64,000 nucleotides of DNA from Thiosocius sp963753845 (GTDB lineage: Bacteria; Pseudomonadota; Gammaproteobacteria; Chromatiales; Chromatiaceae): contig CAVWEI010000036.1 of NCBI GenBank assembly GCA_963753845.1, positions 232,815 through 296,814 on the forward strand. The letters run 5' to 3'. The first letter of the stretch is position 1, and each line of letters starts with the position of its first letter. Below are positions 26,586 through 38,565 of this stretch, piece by piece. A program made the position numbers and the translations under genes. The notes beneath the pieces are model-generated. The model had not been told where the DNA came from. It ran no database searches and saw nothing but the letters and a program-made list of their open reading frames with translations.

Positions 26586-29500
26586 ATGGCCGACGCCCCC
26601 AATCCCGACCTTAAATACGATTTCATGCCCTGGGCGCGGCGCGGCCTGGCGCGCGCCCACACCCATGCGCAGCTGGGCATGAGCGGCGTGTCCGCGCTGC
26701 CGGTCGTCGGCATGGGCCTCAAGCTCAAGGGTACCGGCGGCGGCGAGATGAACGCCACGCCGACCGTGGACCTTAAGCTCTATGGCCCCGGCGATGTGAT
26801 CGGCATCGACCAGCGCATCATCGTGCGCACCGAGCCGCGAGCCAGCAACCACGATTTCGAGCCCAATTACCTGGCCGCGCTCGAATTCGATCCGCCCGAC
26901 TTCCCGTGGCTGTTCACCCCGGCCAAGGCCGATACCAAGCAGCGCCTGATGCCCTGGCTGACGCTGGTCGTTTTCTCGCGCAAAGAGGTCAACCCGCCGA
27001 TCCTGCGGCCCGGTCGCCTGCTGCCCTCGGTGCTGCTGCCGGCCAACACGCCGCTGCCGAACCTGAGCGAGGCCTGGATGTGGGCACACGCCCAGGTGGT
27101 GCGCGACTCGGCCGGCCAGCAGGTGATCGACATGCTGCGCAATGCGCCGGCGAAGAACCTCTCGCGCCTGGTCTGCCCGCGCCGCCTGGAGGCCAACACC
27201 AGCTACATGGCCTGCCTGGTGCCGACCTTCAAACCCGGCCTCGACGCCGCACTCGGCCGCCCGCTGGCCGCCGACGCCAAGACCACGCCGGCTTGGACCG
27301 GCACTGCGGCGAGCGCCGATTTCGAGCTGCCGATGTATTACCACTGGGAGTTCAGCACCGGCCCGGCCGGCGACTTCGAGACCCTGGCACGCCGCCTCAA
27401 GGCGCCGGCCGAGTACCCGGCCGACATCCAGGACAAGCTCGACAAGCTCGGCCGCCTGCCGGTCGAGGTCGATGCCGATCGCCTGCTGCAACCCGCCGAC
27501 GCCCGCGCCCAGGGACCGGACTATGTGCGCGACAACTACCTGGCGCAGTACGAAGGCGCCTTGTTGTCGCTGGCGATCAGCGGTTCGCCCGAGCCCGGCC
27601 AGGACGACGCGATCGCCGCCGATCTGGCCACATTCCTGAATGCCGCCGAACCGCTGGCGAACGGCCTGTTAGGCCTGGACGAACAGGCCATAAAGATTCC
27701 GGTGGTCGGTCCGCCGATTTACGGCGCCTGGCATGCACGTCGGCATACCATCGATGCCAGCAAGCGTTACCGCTGGCAGGACGGCCTGAACGCCTCGATA
27801 CCACGACGCATGGCGGCCAGCGTCGGCACCCGCCTGGTGCAGGGCAACCAGGAGGAATTCATGCAGGCCGCCTGGCGACAGGTCGGCGACGTGCTGCGTA
27901 TCGAGCGCATGTTCAGCCTGCTGCACCTGGCTACCAAGGCGCTCACCGGCCTGACCAAGCGCTTCGATAAGTTGCCCGAGGCGCGCCGCCTCGCGCTGCT
28001 GTCACCGGCCGCCGCGCGCATCAAGATCGGCAAGGACCTGACCGTCTTTGGCTACGGCAAGACCACCAGCCTGCCGGACGGGTTCGGCGACGGCGCGCTG
28101 CGCCGCACCCTGAGCCCGGCGCGCGCTCTGTTGCGCAAGACCGCCGGTGCCGCCGCCGGCACGCACCTGGTCGAACTGGCGGCCGGATTCCAGACCAAGA
28201 CCGCCGCCAAGACCTTCGCCCAGCCAGAGCGCTTCCGCACCGACGGCCTGGTCAGTCTGAAGGCGCTGGACGGCATCAAGCTGCCCGGTTCCGCGCAGGC
28301 CACGGTCGACATCCCCGGTCTCGGAACCGGACTCAAGGCCGGCGACGTGCGCGGGCTTATCAAGCAGGTCAGAAGCACCGGCGCACTGTTGAGACAAACC
28401 GGCTGGGTCGATGCCGGCGTCAGTGACAAGCTCAAGGCCGGCGTGCTCACCGACGGCCACTATGCGCGCATCCAGGAGTTCAGTGCCGCACTCGCCGACA
28501 GCGGCGCGACCCAGGCGATCGCGCCGGCGGCCGTCGCCGCGACCCTGGCCGGGACCCGGTCACTCAAGGCCGAAGGCGTGCTGCTCAGTGTAAGCAATCT
28601 CAAGGAAGGCACGCCGCTGCTCGAATCGCGCGGCCTGAAGGTCGACGCGCGCGGTGGCCAGCTGCTCGACATGACGCTGCCGACGCCGCGCTCCGGCCGG
28701 GTCGGCGCGACCATCACCCCTGCCACCATCGGCCTGGTCAATGTCGAGGCGATCCGCCGCTACGGCAACAACGCGCTGTTCAACTCACTGCCGGCCAACA
28801 GCGTCACGACAGTGGCGCCGGGTGTCGCACCGGTCGCGATCGGCACCAGCGGCGGCGCCAACTTCGTCGCCACCGGCGAGGCCAAGATCGCACCCGACGC
28901 ACTGAGCATCACCATCAGCCCGCCGCTGGCCAGCGAGTCGACCCTGAACCGTTACAAGGACGCCTGGCGCGACAAGCTGGCGCGCGACAAGGTGCCGGCA
29001 CCGCCGAAGGGTGTCAGCGTCGAGGTCGTGCCGTTCAACACCGTCAGCACGGCCAAGAGCGCTGTCACTGCCATCAATCCCGCGTTGATGGTCGTGCGCC
29101 GCGTCGAGAGCCTGCTACAGCTCGGCGGAAGCGACTTCGGCCTGAGCAAGGCGCCGTCCGGCGTGATCGGGATGGTACTCAAACACAACGAACGCTTCGT
29201 GATCCCCAAGGCCTACGACCGCGTGATGGCCTATCCGAAGATCGACGAGGCGCTGTACCGGCGGCTGGTGGCGATGGACAAGTCGGCCTTCATGCCCGGC
29301 GTCGAGGACATCCCCAACGACACCATCCTGCTGGTCAAGACCAATCCGAGATTCGTCGAGAGCTTCATGGTCGGCACCAACCACGAGATGGGCCGCGAGC
29401 TGTTGTGGCGCGGCTACCCGACCGACCAGCGCGGTTCGCCGTTCCGCAAGTTCTGGCAGTACTTCGATCCGAACCGCTTCGATATCCAACCGATCCACCA

Positions 29501-30164
29501 GTGGAACCTGAACGATCCGCTGGGCATGGCCGGCGCGCCGACCCCGGGCGACAACGGAGAAGGCCGCCTGGCACTGCTGATCCGCGGCCAGCTGCTGCGG
29601 CGTTATCCGAACACCCACATCTATGCGATCAAGAAAGACGCCGCGACACCTGACTTCACCACGCCGGGCAAGTTCATCTCGCCCGAGGGAGCGGGTGTGA
29701 TCGGCAACGACATCGTGTTCTTCCTGTTCCCGATCGCAGCGTCCGAGGCGAACCAGCACTGGTTCGTGCTCGAAGAGCCGATGACCGAACCGCGCTTCGG
29801 CTTCGACGACGAGGAGGTCACGCGCCAGGTCGCGCGCGTGCGCCGGCGCGGCGGCAAGGTGGTGCAGGTCGGCATGGCATCACCGGTCAGCCCGGTGATG
29901 CTGGCCAAGGTGAATGCGATGCGCATCCAGCAGGGCGAGCCCGCACTGCCACCGGCCGAGGACGGCGATACCTGGCTCGACGTCGACTGGGCCGAGGTCG
30001 GCACCGCGCGCGGTGCGCATGTCACGCTTCCGCAGCTGGCCCAGGTCAACCTGACCGACAACAGCCTGGAACTGCAGACCGCCAGCAGCCACGCCGGCGA
30101 GATCGCGCGCGCGATGCTGCAGAGGCCGTTCCGCGGCTATTTCGACGGCAAGCGGCTGTCGTGA
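26586..30164 (+). CDS. giant protein of unknown function, second gene of the operon
   Basis: 1192 residues, intact, starting 12 bases after the DUF6603-like gene with a GGAG site. The N-terminal part has LAALEFDPPDFPWLFTP (96-112) and RLMPWLTLVVFSRKEV. A long alpha/beta middle follows, then a conserved-looking C-terminal block NHEMGRELLWRGYPTDQRG (about 932-950), LLIRGQLLRRYPNTHIYAI and HWFVLEEPMTEPRFGFDDE. I have seen similar blocks in proteins annotated only as hypothetical, always large and next to genes like its neighbours, but cannot name a domain. No signal peptide or membrane helix. The many Trp/Pro-rich blocks suggest a folded structural or assembly protein rather than a simple enzyme; that is inference. 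Confidence 0.75.
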   Translation: MADAPNPDLKYDFMPWARRGLARAHTHAQLGMSGVSALPVVGMGLKLKGTGGGEMNATPTVDLKLYGPGDVIGIDQRIIVRTEPRASNHDFEPNYLAALEFDPPDFPWLFTPAKADTKQRLMPWLTLVVFSRKEVNPPILRPGRLLPSVLLPANTPLPNLSEAWMWAHAQVVRDSAGQQVIDMLRNAPAKNLSRLVCPRRLEANTSYMACLVPTFKPGLDAALGRPLAADAKTTPAWTGTAASADFELPMYYHWEFSTGPAGDFETLARRLKAPAEYPADIQDKLDKLGRLPVEVDADRLLQPADARAQGPDYVRDNYLAQYEGALLSLAISGSPEPGQDDAIAADLATFLNAAEPLANGLLGLDEQAIKIPVVGPPIYGAWHARRHTIDASKRYRWQDGLNASIPRRMAASVGTRLVQGNQEEFMQAAWRQVGDVLRIERMFSLLHLATKALTGLTKRFDKLPEARRLALLSPAAARIKIGKDLTVFGYGKTTSLPDGFGDGALRRTLSPARALLRKTAGAAAGTHLVELAAGFQTKTAAKTFAQPERFRTDGLVSLKALDGIKLPGSAQATVDIPGLGTGLKAGDVRGLIKQVRSTGALLRQTGWVDAGVSDKLKAGVLTDGHYARIQEFSAALADSGATQAIAPAAVAATLAGTRSLKAEGVLLSVSNLKEGTPLLESRGLKVDARGGQLLDMTLPTPRSGRVGATITPATIGLVNVEAIRRYGNNALFNSLPANSVTTVAPGVAPVAIGTSGGANFVATGEAKIAPDALSITISPPLASESTLNRYKDAWRDKLARDKVPAPPKGVSVEVVPFNTVSTAKSAVTAINPALMVVRRVESLLQLGGSDFGLSKAPSGVIGMVLKHNERFVIPKAYDRVMAYPKIDEALYRRLVAMDKSAFMPGVEDIPNDTILLVKTNPRFVESFMVGTNHEMGRELLWRGYPTDQRGSPFRKFWQYFDPNRFDIQPIHQWNLNDPLGMAGAPTPGDNGEGRLALLIRGQLLRRYPNTHIYAIKKDAATPDFTTPGKFISPEGAGVIGNDIVFFLFPIAASEANQHWFVLEEPMTEPRFGFDDEEVTRQVARVRRRGGKVVQVGMASPVSPVMLAKVNAMRIQQGEPALPPAEDGDTWLDVDWAEVGTARGAHVTLPQLAQVNLTDNSLELQTASSHAGEIARAMLQRPFRGYFDGKRLS

Positions 30165-30193
30165 AAAAGATCAACACCAGAGGACGTTGAGCC

Positions 30194-33100
30194 ATGCCCC
30201 GCCCGAACCAGTTTGACGCGATCCAGCAACTGCGCGCACAGCGCCAGCAGGTCGACCGCGAGGTCGACGCGGCGATCCTCGCGGTCGAAAACGCCAAGCG
30301 CGAACGCGACCGCTTGCGCGCCAGCGGTGCCGACAAGAATGTGCTCAGCAAGGCCGCGAAGACCCTGGGTAAGGCGACCGACAAATTCAGGAAACTGCGC
30401 GAGGCGCGTCTGTCGCTGCTCGACCAGCTGGCCGCGCAGTCGGCCGCCGCGGCCGCTGACCTGGCCAAGGCCCAGGCGCTGTTCACTGCCCTCGAGGGCC
30501 ATCTGCCTGTTGCGATGTTTCCGGTGCGCCTGGAAACCCGCTACACCGCAAGCACGCTGCAGATCCGTATCTACCCCGACACCGCCAATATCCAGCGTCA
30601 TACCGACGGCCTGACCGCCACCGAGCAAAAGGCCGGGCGCGCCTACTGGCAGGCCTGCTGGGATGCGCGCACACTGCGCGTCAGCGACGAAAACGATCCC
30701 GCGTTCGAGAGCGATGAACAGTTCCGCATGCGCCAGCAGCGTCCCGAAGCACTGTGGGCCGAGATGCTGCGCGCCCTGCGATGCACCGCGCGCCGCGTTC
30801 GTGCTGCGCGTGATGCGGCCGCTCAATGCGGCGCTGCTCGAACAAGCCGGTGTGCCGGCCGAGCCGCCGGGCTTTCCGGACGATGTAACCACTGGCTCGC
30901 GCCTCGCCGCACAACCGGTCGCGACCCTGCTGCCCGACCGCTTCTGCGCCGTCGGCTACGCAGCCAACGGCAAGATCGCGTTTCAGCGCTTCGGCAAGGT
31001 CGTGCCCGACGTGGTGGCGATGTCGCCGGTGATCGAGCCCGGCGACGCGCCACCGCCCGACCAGGCACCACCACCGTTCAGCGGCGAGTCGGCCTGGCTG
31101 GCCGACTATGCCGCGGCGGAGACGATCGGCATGGGCATCACCATCCGCAAGGCCGACATCACGCTGGCCGGTTATCAGCTCAGCCAGGGCCTGAGCCGGC
31201 TCGTGGTATTCGGCATCGACTGGACCCTTGATCCCGAAGACACCGCCGCCGGGGTTGGCGCGCTACTCGATGCCAACGGCGCCACTGGCGGCATCAGTTT
31301 TCTGCCGATCGGCACCGCGACCAACAATACCAGTGCCGAGAGCGCCGGCCACTCGCCGGCGTTCGAGCGCGACGCGGGCACCAACGCCGCGCCCGCCGCA
31401 ACGGCTGCACCGGGCACACGCGCGATCGATGCGCTGCGCACCGCGTTCGGTATGCGCGAGTCCGACTTCGACGCCGAGCATGTCGGCAACAGCGGACTCG
31501 ACGAGACCGAATTGGCCGGGCACATGGCCAATGCGCTCTACAGGGGCCTTGCCGGCAACTACCTGGAGCATTACTGGACGCGCGCCGACAGCGGTGGCGC
31601 CAGCGACAACACGCTGAGTGCGCTGCGCGAACACGCGGTGCGCTTCGTGCGCCCGGCCGGTCCGCTGCAGCCCTTGCGCATCGATCGCCAGCCGTATGGC
31701 ATCCTGCCGGTGGTCGCGAGCGGCAAGTACCAGCCGGCCGATGCCTTCGAAGATGGCCTGGATCGCATCCTCAAGCTGCTGCGGCCGTCCTGGTCCGGTG
31801 CGGTCAGCGGCGTGACCCGCTTCGACGGCACAGCGGCGGCGACCAACACCCTGCTGCGCCAGGGCCCCTGGGCCCAGGCGGTCAGTTACCGTGAGGTCAA
31901 GGAGGACACGCTCGGTTCGGCGGTGCAGGACGCGGTCGGCCAGTTCCAGTCCGACCTCAAGTTCACCCTCGGTGGCTTTTTCCTGCAGGCATTGGAAGTC
32001 ACCCAGGGCGCGTCGAACGCGAACGGCGCCCAGCTGGCCGCGCTCGCCATCGCCCGCCTGGTGGTGCAGCCTGATCCCAACGTGCTGCCGCGCTCGATGC
32101 CATGGGTGCAGGCCGATGCCGAGGTGAAGACGCGCGAGGCCGCGCCCGAAACGCAGCTGCCAGCGGATGCCAACTACATCGAGACGCTGGCCGGCGCACT
32201 CGATGCCGGTACCGATATCAAGGGCAAGGCGGCCGGGCTGCGCAAGGCCAGCTCGCTGCTGGCCGGGCTGCTCGCCTACTCGGTCGACCAGGAGGCCGAC
32301 CAGGCCGCCTCGCTGCTGTTGCAACAGACGCTGCAGACCCGTCAGCCGAACGTGAAAGCGACCCGCCTGCGCGCACCGATGACCATCGGAATCGAAGTGC
32401 CGGACGAAGACGAACAGGCCTTCAGCGTGCGCCACCCCGGCGAGCTGTCCAAGGTGCGCATCAAGCAGGTCACCGGCGACGACAGCGTGACCACGCACGC
32501 GGTCAAGCAGTCGGTCGCGGTGTACAACGGCAACGAGGTCGCGTTCGCGCAATGGCACGAAGAGTATGCCAAGCCCAGGATCCAGGGCTGGCTGCAGACC
32601 GCGGCCCGCCATGCGCGCGACCTGGCCAGCGTGCGTGCCAGCCTGGATGCGCTGAAAGACCGCACCGTCGGCGAACTGAACTGGGCGCTGCGCACCACGC
32701 TCGACATGTTCGACTGGCGCCTGGATGCCTGGCTGACCTCGCAGGCCACGCGCCGCCTGGCGAAGCTGCGCGCGGGCCACGATGCCGATGGCGAACCGGC
32801 CACGGTACCCGGCGTCCACGTCGGTGCCTGGGGTTTCGTGGAGGACCTCAAACCCGACCCGGCCGACAACCGCGAGAGCCTCGGTCACATGCTGATGCCG
32901 TCGATGCGCCATGCCGCGGCCGCGGCGATCTTGCGCAGCGGTTATCTGTCGAACGAGCCGGCCGCGCGCTCTGCCTACGACCTCGATCTGTCATCACGCC
33001 GGGTGCGTGCCGCGAACGCGATTTACGAAGGCCTGGCGCAGGGACAGGCCCTGACTGCTTTGCTCGGATACCGCTTCGAGCGCGGCCTGCGCGACCGGCT

Positions 33101-35192
33101 GCTCGGCGAGTACATCCTGACCTTCCGCCGCAAATACCCGCTGCGTCCGGTCGACCTCAACGCCCAGGGCGACGCAACCAACAACCCGAGCGAAACCATC
33201 GCCGCCCGCGACGTGGTCGACGGGGTCAAGCTGCTCGAGGCCGGCAGCTCCGCGGTCAACACCGTACCACCCGCCGAGCGCCCCAAGGTGCAGGTGCTGA
33301 TCGACGAACTCAACAAGTTGTGGGATGCGGTCGCCGATCTGGGGATTGCCGAATCCACCTATCAGATCGCGCAAGGCAACGTGGACCGCGCCGCGGCCGC
33401 GCTGTCGGTACTGGACAAACAGACCACTCCGGTCGAGGCGCAGGTTGGACGTTCCCCGCGCGATGGGGTCACCTATACCCAGCGTGTCGCGATTCTGCTC
33501 GACACCAGCCCCGGCCTGCCGGCTGGTTGGCCGACCGACGCGATGACCGCCGCGGAGCCGCGCATCAATGTCTGGCTGGCACAGCTGATCGGCGACCCCG
33601 CACGCTTCGTGCTGCGCGGCCGCGTATTCGTCGGCGATACGCTGCAGAACGATCCGCTCGAACTGCACCCGAACGAACTCGGGCTGTCGCCGCTGGCCCT
33701 GATCCATGCGCTGGATGCGCCCGGTGGCGCGCGTCGGGACGTGCGTACCGGCGCCGCCGGTGACAACAGTGCACCGGATGGCGCAATCAGCGAACTCAGC
33801 CGGCTGCGCCTGGTGATCGCAGAGGCCTTCAGCGCCGCGGCCACCGCAAAGTATGGCGCGCAGGCCTTCGTGCATATCGAGGAGCTGCCCACCGACAAGA
33901 ACGAACGCGGCCTGGTGCACCTCGAGGCCCTGCTCGGCCTGGCCCGTCGTCAGGTGATCCGCGCCCGCCCGGCGGTGCGCCGGGACCTGGCGGTGATCGA
34001 TGGCAATTTCGGCAGCGACAACACCGAGGGCGATTATCCAGGCGTGGATGCCGCCGAACTCCAGGCACGAGCAGTGGCCACGGCCAGCACCTTTACCGCG
34101 CTGGCCAACGCGCTGGTCGCGGCGATGCCGGCGAGCGAGAACGATCCGATCGATACCGCCAATATCGAGGCGGCCCTGGCAGCGCTGCGGATTTTCGGTG
34201 TGCTCGGCGTGGAGCGCGAAACGCACCGCACCTTCGCCACCCAGGCGGCGTACCGCGAGGCACTCACCGAGCGCGGCCGGCTGGCGCTCGGCGACATCAC
34301 CAACCGATTGTCGAACATCACCGAGCAGCGCGACGCAGCGATTGCCGCCGGTGCGACCAGTGCCACCATCGTGCAGGCCGCAATCGATACGCTGAAGAGC
34401 GTATTCGGCCGTGACTTCGCGGTAGTGCCGCTGTTCACGCTCGGCGAGGCCAACACCACGGTAAATGCCAGCCTGGCTGCGCAGTCGACCCTGACTCAGG
34501 GTGATCCAGTGGCGGTGCCCGGCTGGCTGCCGAAGATCGCCAAGGTGCGCGACGGGGTCGACAACCTGCAGTCTCTGTTGCTGGCGCGCGAGATGCTGGT
34601 CGACCGTTACTCAGACGATCGCTTCGGCGTGCTGCAGTCACCGGTCACGCCCGATTCGATCTGGGCTGCACTGCCCGGCGCCTGGCCGGATGCACCCGGT
34701 GACGACATCGCCAAGAGCGACCTGCTGGCCAGCGGACGGCATCGCCCTGAACTCGCGATCGCCGTGCATGCGCCGTCCGGCCTGCCTGGGTCGATTGCCG
34801 GTGACGCGCTATTGGCCGCGCTGGTCTGCGACGATTGGGCCGAGACCGTACCGCTGCACACCAGCACCGCGGCAGTCGCCTTCCATTACGACGCCCCCGG
34901 CGCACGTCCGCCACAGACCATCCTGCTCGCGGTACCGCCACGCCCCGGCATGCCGAACTGGACCTTCGACGACCTGCTCGCCACCGTCAACGAGACCATA
35001 GAACTGGCCAAGCTGCGCGCGGTATGTCCGGCGCAGCTGACCGGTGCAGTCAACCTGGCGCTGCCGATGAACGTGATCCAGGACGCGCAGACCCCGGACG
35101 TTCCCGGCTTCGACATCAAATATCTGGCCAACGAGGCCTACGCATTGGCCAGTGACGTCGCGGTCAAGGTGTTGGCAATGGGCAAGGTGTAA
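30194..35192 (+). CDS. giant protein of unknown function, third gene (one +1 frameshift)
   Basis: About 1665 residues once one extra base near 30778-30781 is removed: the first frame runs to EALWAEMLRAL and the next resumes DAPRAAFVLRVMRPLN and continues to 35192. Residues 1-100 are a coiled coil (QLRAQRQQVDREVDAAILA). FPVRLETRYTASTLQIRIY follows near 109. The remainder is a very long alpha/beta region without any motif I can name; blocks such as HAVRFVRPAGPLQPLRIDRQ and LRIDRQPYGILPVV look conserved. There is no signal peptide and no transmembrane helix. It begins 29 bases after the second gene and ends 4 bases before the fourth, so it belongs to the same operon. Confidence 0.7.
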
Positions 35193-35196
35193 CAAC

Positions 35197-37153
35197 ATGG
35201 CAAGTGTCAAACTCGACAAACAGTTCGCGCAGACAACCGAAAGCTTCAAACAGCTGGCGGCGATCAGGCCCGAGGTGCTTTCCAGCTTCCGCCTCGAGGT
35301 CGATCCGCGCGGCGAAAGCTATGACGAGGCGTTGGCGGCGCGCGTCGCCGACCCGCTATGGATGCTCGGTCGACAGTGGCAGTTCCGCGAATTCGAAGGT
35401 GAAGACGCTGGCTCGCCGGTCAATGTCGACTACCGGCTCAGCGGCATGCCGATCCTTGGCTATGCCCCGGGACTGGACCCGGCCAGCACCGACTTCGAAC
35501 CCTTCGCCAGCGGCCAACTGCCGCTCGAGGCACGGGTCGAGGCCGAGCCGCTGCTCGAGATGGGCGCACATCCCAGGGCCAATATCGAGGCCGGCCAGGT
35601 GCTGGTGCGCTACTGCAGCGATGCGGCACGCGACGATATCGCGGAGGCTGCGCGCCTTGCCTACCCCGGTGCGCTGGCGATGCCGGCCGACCCGCTCAGC
35701 GACCCGGCCGGCATGCTCTGGCACCTGTTGCTCGATGGCGCCGGGATCGACGCTGTGAAGCTGGCCCGCGAGCTGCGTGCCTATGTCAAGCCCGACGGCA
35801 CGCTCGGTGCGCTGCCGCAGGCGCTGCTCGACCAGGGTCTGGCAATGGACGCGGCACCCGTGCTGGCCCGCTGGCTGGCGTGGATGAACGAATTCATCAG
35901 CGAACCCGACCAGAATCCGGCGTGGCTGCCGAACCGCCTTGAATACGCGTTTGAACTGGCGGCCGGCAACGATCGCCAGCGCCTGCGCCTGGACGCTCAG
36001 GAATACGTCGACGGTCACATCGACTGGCACGACTTCGACGTACGCGCCGTGACCAACCGGCGCAGTCGCTTAAGCCTGCTGCCCGACGCGCAGACCAGGC
36101 CGCTCGACGACCCGGCGCTGCGCAACTCCATCCCGACCCAGATCCAGTACGCCGGCATGCCCGCCACCCGCTTCTGGGAGTTCGAAGACGGCCAGGTCAA
36201 CTTCGCCCGCATCCAGGCCGGCCCGCTCGACCTGGTGCGCATGATGGTGGCCGAGTACGCCCTGGTGCACGGCAGCGACTGGTTCATGGTGCCGGCGCGG
36301 GTGCGCGGCGGTGGCCTGTACCGCGTCGACAAGTCTGCGCGTCACCGACACCTTCGGCCGTGTCACCGACGTACAGCCGGTGGCCAACGAGGCGAACAGT
36401 ACCTGGCGGCTGCACGGCCTGTCGAATGCCGACAGCGGTGACGCCGACCCCAACCTGCTGTTCATCCCACCGCCGCTGTCTGAGACCCTCGAAGGCGACC
36501 CGCTGGAGGAGGTCGCACTGGTGCGCGACGAGATGGCCAATCTGGCGTGGGCAATCGAGAAGCACGTGCAGGGCACCAGCGGCGAGCCGCTTGACCGCGC
36601 GCTCGAGGACCAGCGCTACAGCCTTGGCCAGCAGCCGACCGTGCCGAGCACCGATGCCAGCCTGCTGTACCGGCTGATGACCCCGGTGCCCAGCCACTGG
36701 CTGCCGCTGATCCCGGTGCGCAAGTCCAAGGGCGACCTGTCGCTGTCGATCCGCCTGCAACGCGCCGGCATGAAACGCTTCTACCGCGTCGACGCTGCGG
36801 CAATGGCCGCGATCGACGGCTATGCCGACTTCATCGAGCGCCTGCGCAACTCGCCGGAGTTCGTCACCGCAATGCCGATCGATCCGGCCAACCCCGACGT
36901 GCAGGTGTTCGTGTTCCATCCGCGCGGCCTGTTGCTGCGCGCCGATCCGAACCGGGACATCGCCGCCGACTCGCTGCTGATCGAAGAGGAAGAGGTGCCG
37001 CGCGCCGGGATCGTGGTAGAGCGCCGCTTCAACTATGCACGCACTGCCGATGGTCGCGCCTGGCTGTGGTGCGGGCGGCGCAAGAAGGTCGGGCGTGGCG
37101 AGGCATCCAGCGGCCTGCGTTTCGACCTGGGTGTGACGCCGGGTCAGCGCTGA
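35197..37153 (+). CDS. large protein of unknown function, fourth gene (one +1 frameshift)
   Basis: About 651 residues if one extra base at about 36329-36332 is removed: the first frame ends GGGLYRVD and the next continues SLRVTDTFGRVTDVQPVA to the stop at 37153. The most striking block is WMLGRQWQFREFEGEDAG at 55-72, a signature I associate with large unannotated proteins in similar neighbourhoods. MPATRFWEFEDGQVNF and DWFMVPARVRGGG follow around 330-375. No signal peptide, membrane helix or catalytic motif is apparent. It starts 4 bases after the third gene and is the last of the operon; the next gene is convergent, 12 bases away. No function can be assigned. Confidence 0.7.
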
Positions 37154-37165
37154 CCGAAGCCACCC

Positions 37166-38404
37166 CTATACTTTGTTCGGGTTGCCGCGATTCTTGGCCT
37201 CGATCCATTGCGCCATGTAGCGGGTGCTTTGCAGGGTGTGGTGTTGCAGCATGGCACCGGTAAAATTGTCGAGGCGGTGTGCAGCCAGGTAGCCGCGAAG
37301 ATGGTTTATCCGCTGTAGCAGCCGTTCACCGAGTTCGACTGCGTCATACAGCGTGTTGATGATGGCGGCACCGTTTTTCTGCGCCTGACGCCATTGCTCT
37401 CTCGATTGATACAGCCCGACCGCGAGTCTGGCAAAGACCTCCGGGTCGTCGGCGATCGCACCGCTCCATGGCAGTTCGGCGTGCATGGCCTCGGCCCCCA
37501 CGGAGGTGGTGACGTTCGGGGTGCCGCAGGACATGGCGTCGACCAGCTTGCCCTTGAGCCCGGCGCCGAAACGCAGCGGCGCCAGGCACACCCGCGCCCG
37601 GCGCATGACCTGGTGGGCATCGTCGGCCCAGCCTTTCACACGAAACCCCTGCGCCGTATCGTGCAGCCGGGTGGCCTTCGGCGTCGGGTAGGCCCCGTAG
37701 ATGTCGAGCCGGGCATCCGGCTGCAGTTCGCGGATCAGCGGCCACAGGGTCTCTTTGAGATACAGCACGGCATCCCAGTTGGGTGCATGGCGGAAATTAC
37801 CGATGCTGATATAGCTCCGGCGTTCCTCGTAGGGGGCGAACGCCTGTTCCGAGACGGGAGGCAGCATGAACGGCAGATGCCACAGCAGCTTGGCCGAGAC
37901 ACCGTAATGCCCGGTCAGCAGGTCGATCTCGACAGTGGAGATGATCAGTGACAGGTCGCATCGCAGGATCGCCGCGACCTCGCGCATGGCGATCTCGCTG
38001 TTGAGTTCGTTCGCGCCGACCGCATGCCCGGCCTTGAGCGCCTGGTGTCTGGCTGCACGCAGACAGTGCAGGTCCTCGGTGTCGAGCAGGCGCAATGCGC
38101 CCGGGCAATGCTGCGCCACCCGCCAGCCGAACTGTTCCTCGATCATGAACCGGTCGAACAACACCACATCAGGCCGCAGTTGCGAAACGAAGCTGTCGAA
38201 GCTGTCGCTGTTGAGTTCGATTCCCGCGCTGACGACGCCGAGGGCCCCGATGTCAGCCATATGGCTGCCCTCCGATGCCGCGCTGGCAAAGGTCACCGAC
38301 CATCCCTGCGCCAGGAACAGCCTGATCAGCTGCATCATCCGACTGCCGGCGGCGGAAGAATCGGGCTCCGGCCAGACATAGCCGATGATGAGTATCTTGA
38401 TCAT
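37166..38404 (-). CDS. family 4-type glycosyltransferase
   Basis: 412 residues with the GT-B layout. The N-terminal Rossmann domain opens KILIIGYVWPEPDSSAAGSR; the C-terminal half has ISIGNFRHAPNWDAV, the sugar-nucleotide region RVKGWADDAHQVMRRARVCL, and APLRFGAGLKGKLVDAMSCG, which corresponds to the family EX7E-type region with G-K-rich loop. Cytoplasmic, no signal peptide. It probably transfers an activated sugar to a polysaccharide, lipid or protein acceptor that I cannot identify. It is convergent with the giant-protein operon (12 bases apart) and divergent from the universal stress gene. No other polysaccharide genes surround it. Confidence 0.85.
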   Translation of the reverse strand: MIKILIIGYVWPEPDSSAAGSRMMQLIRLFLAQGWSVTFASAASEGSHMADIGALGVVSAGIELNSDSFDSFVSQLRPDVVLFDRFMIEEQFGWRVAQHCPGALRLLDTEDLHCLRAARHQALKAGHAVGANELNSEIAMREVAAILRCDLSLIISTVEIDLLTGHYGVSAKLLWHLPFMLPPVSEQAFAPYEERRSYISIGNFRHAPNWDAVLYLKETLWPLIRELQPDARLDIYGAYPTPKATRLHDTAQGFRVKGWADDAHQVMRRARVCLAPLRFGAGLKGKLVDAMSCGTPNVTTSVGAEAMHAELPWSGAIADDPEVFARLAVGLYQSREQWRQAQKNGAAIINTLYDAVELGERLLQRINHLRGYLAAHRLDNFTGAMLQHHTLQSTRYMAQWIEAKNRGNPNKV

Positions 38405-38565
38405 GAGCGGTCGGAAAATAGCACGTGTCGGCGAGCACTCACGCAGTTTTATCGCCAGGCACAGTTCCTTTGCCGACGCTGTTCTGTCACGGGAAGTTCA
38501 TGTAGCGGAAACATTCTTCGTTCAATCTACCCATCTCCGAAGTCTTTTCGTCATGGTGTGTGGCA

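Noticed and set aside
25985..36332. Programmed +1 frameshifting in the giant genes
   Set aside because: The sites share no slippery motif, and the same +1 pattern occurs in trxA and the ALS-like gene, so sequencing insertions are simpler.
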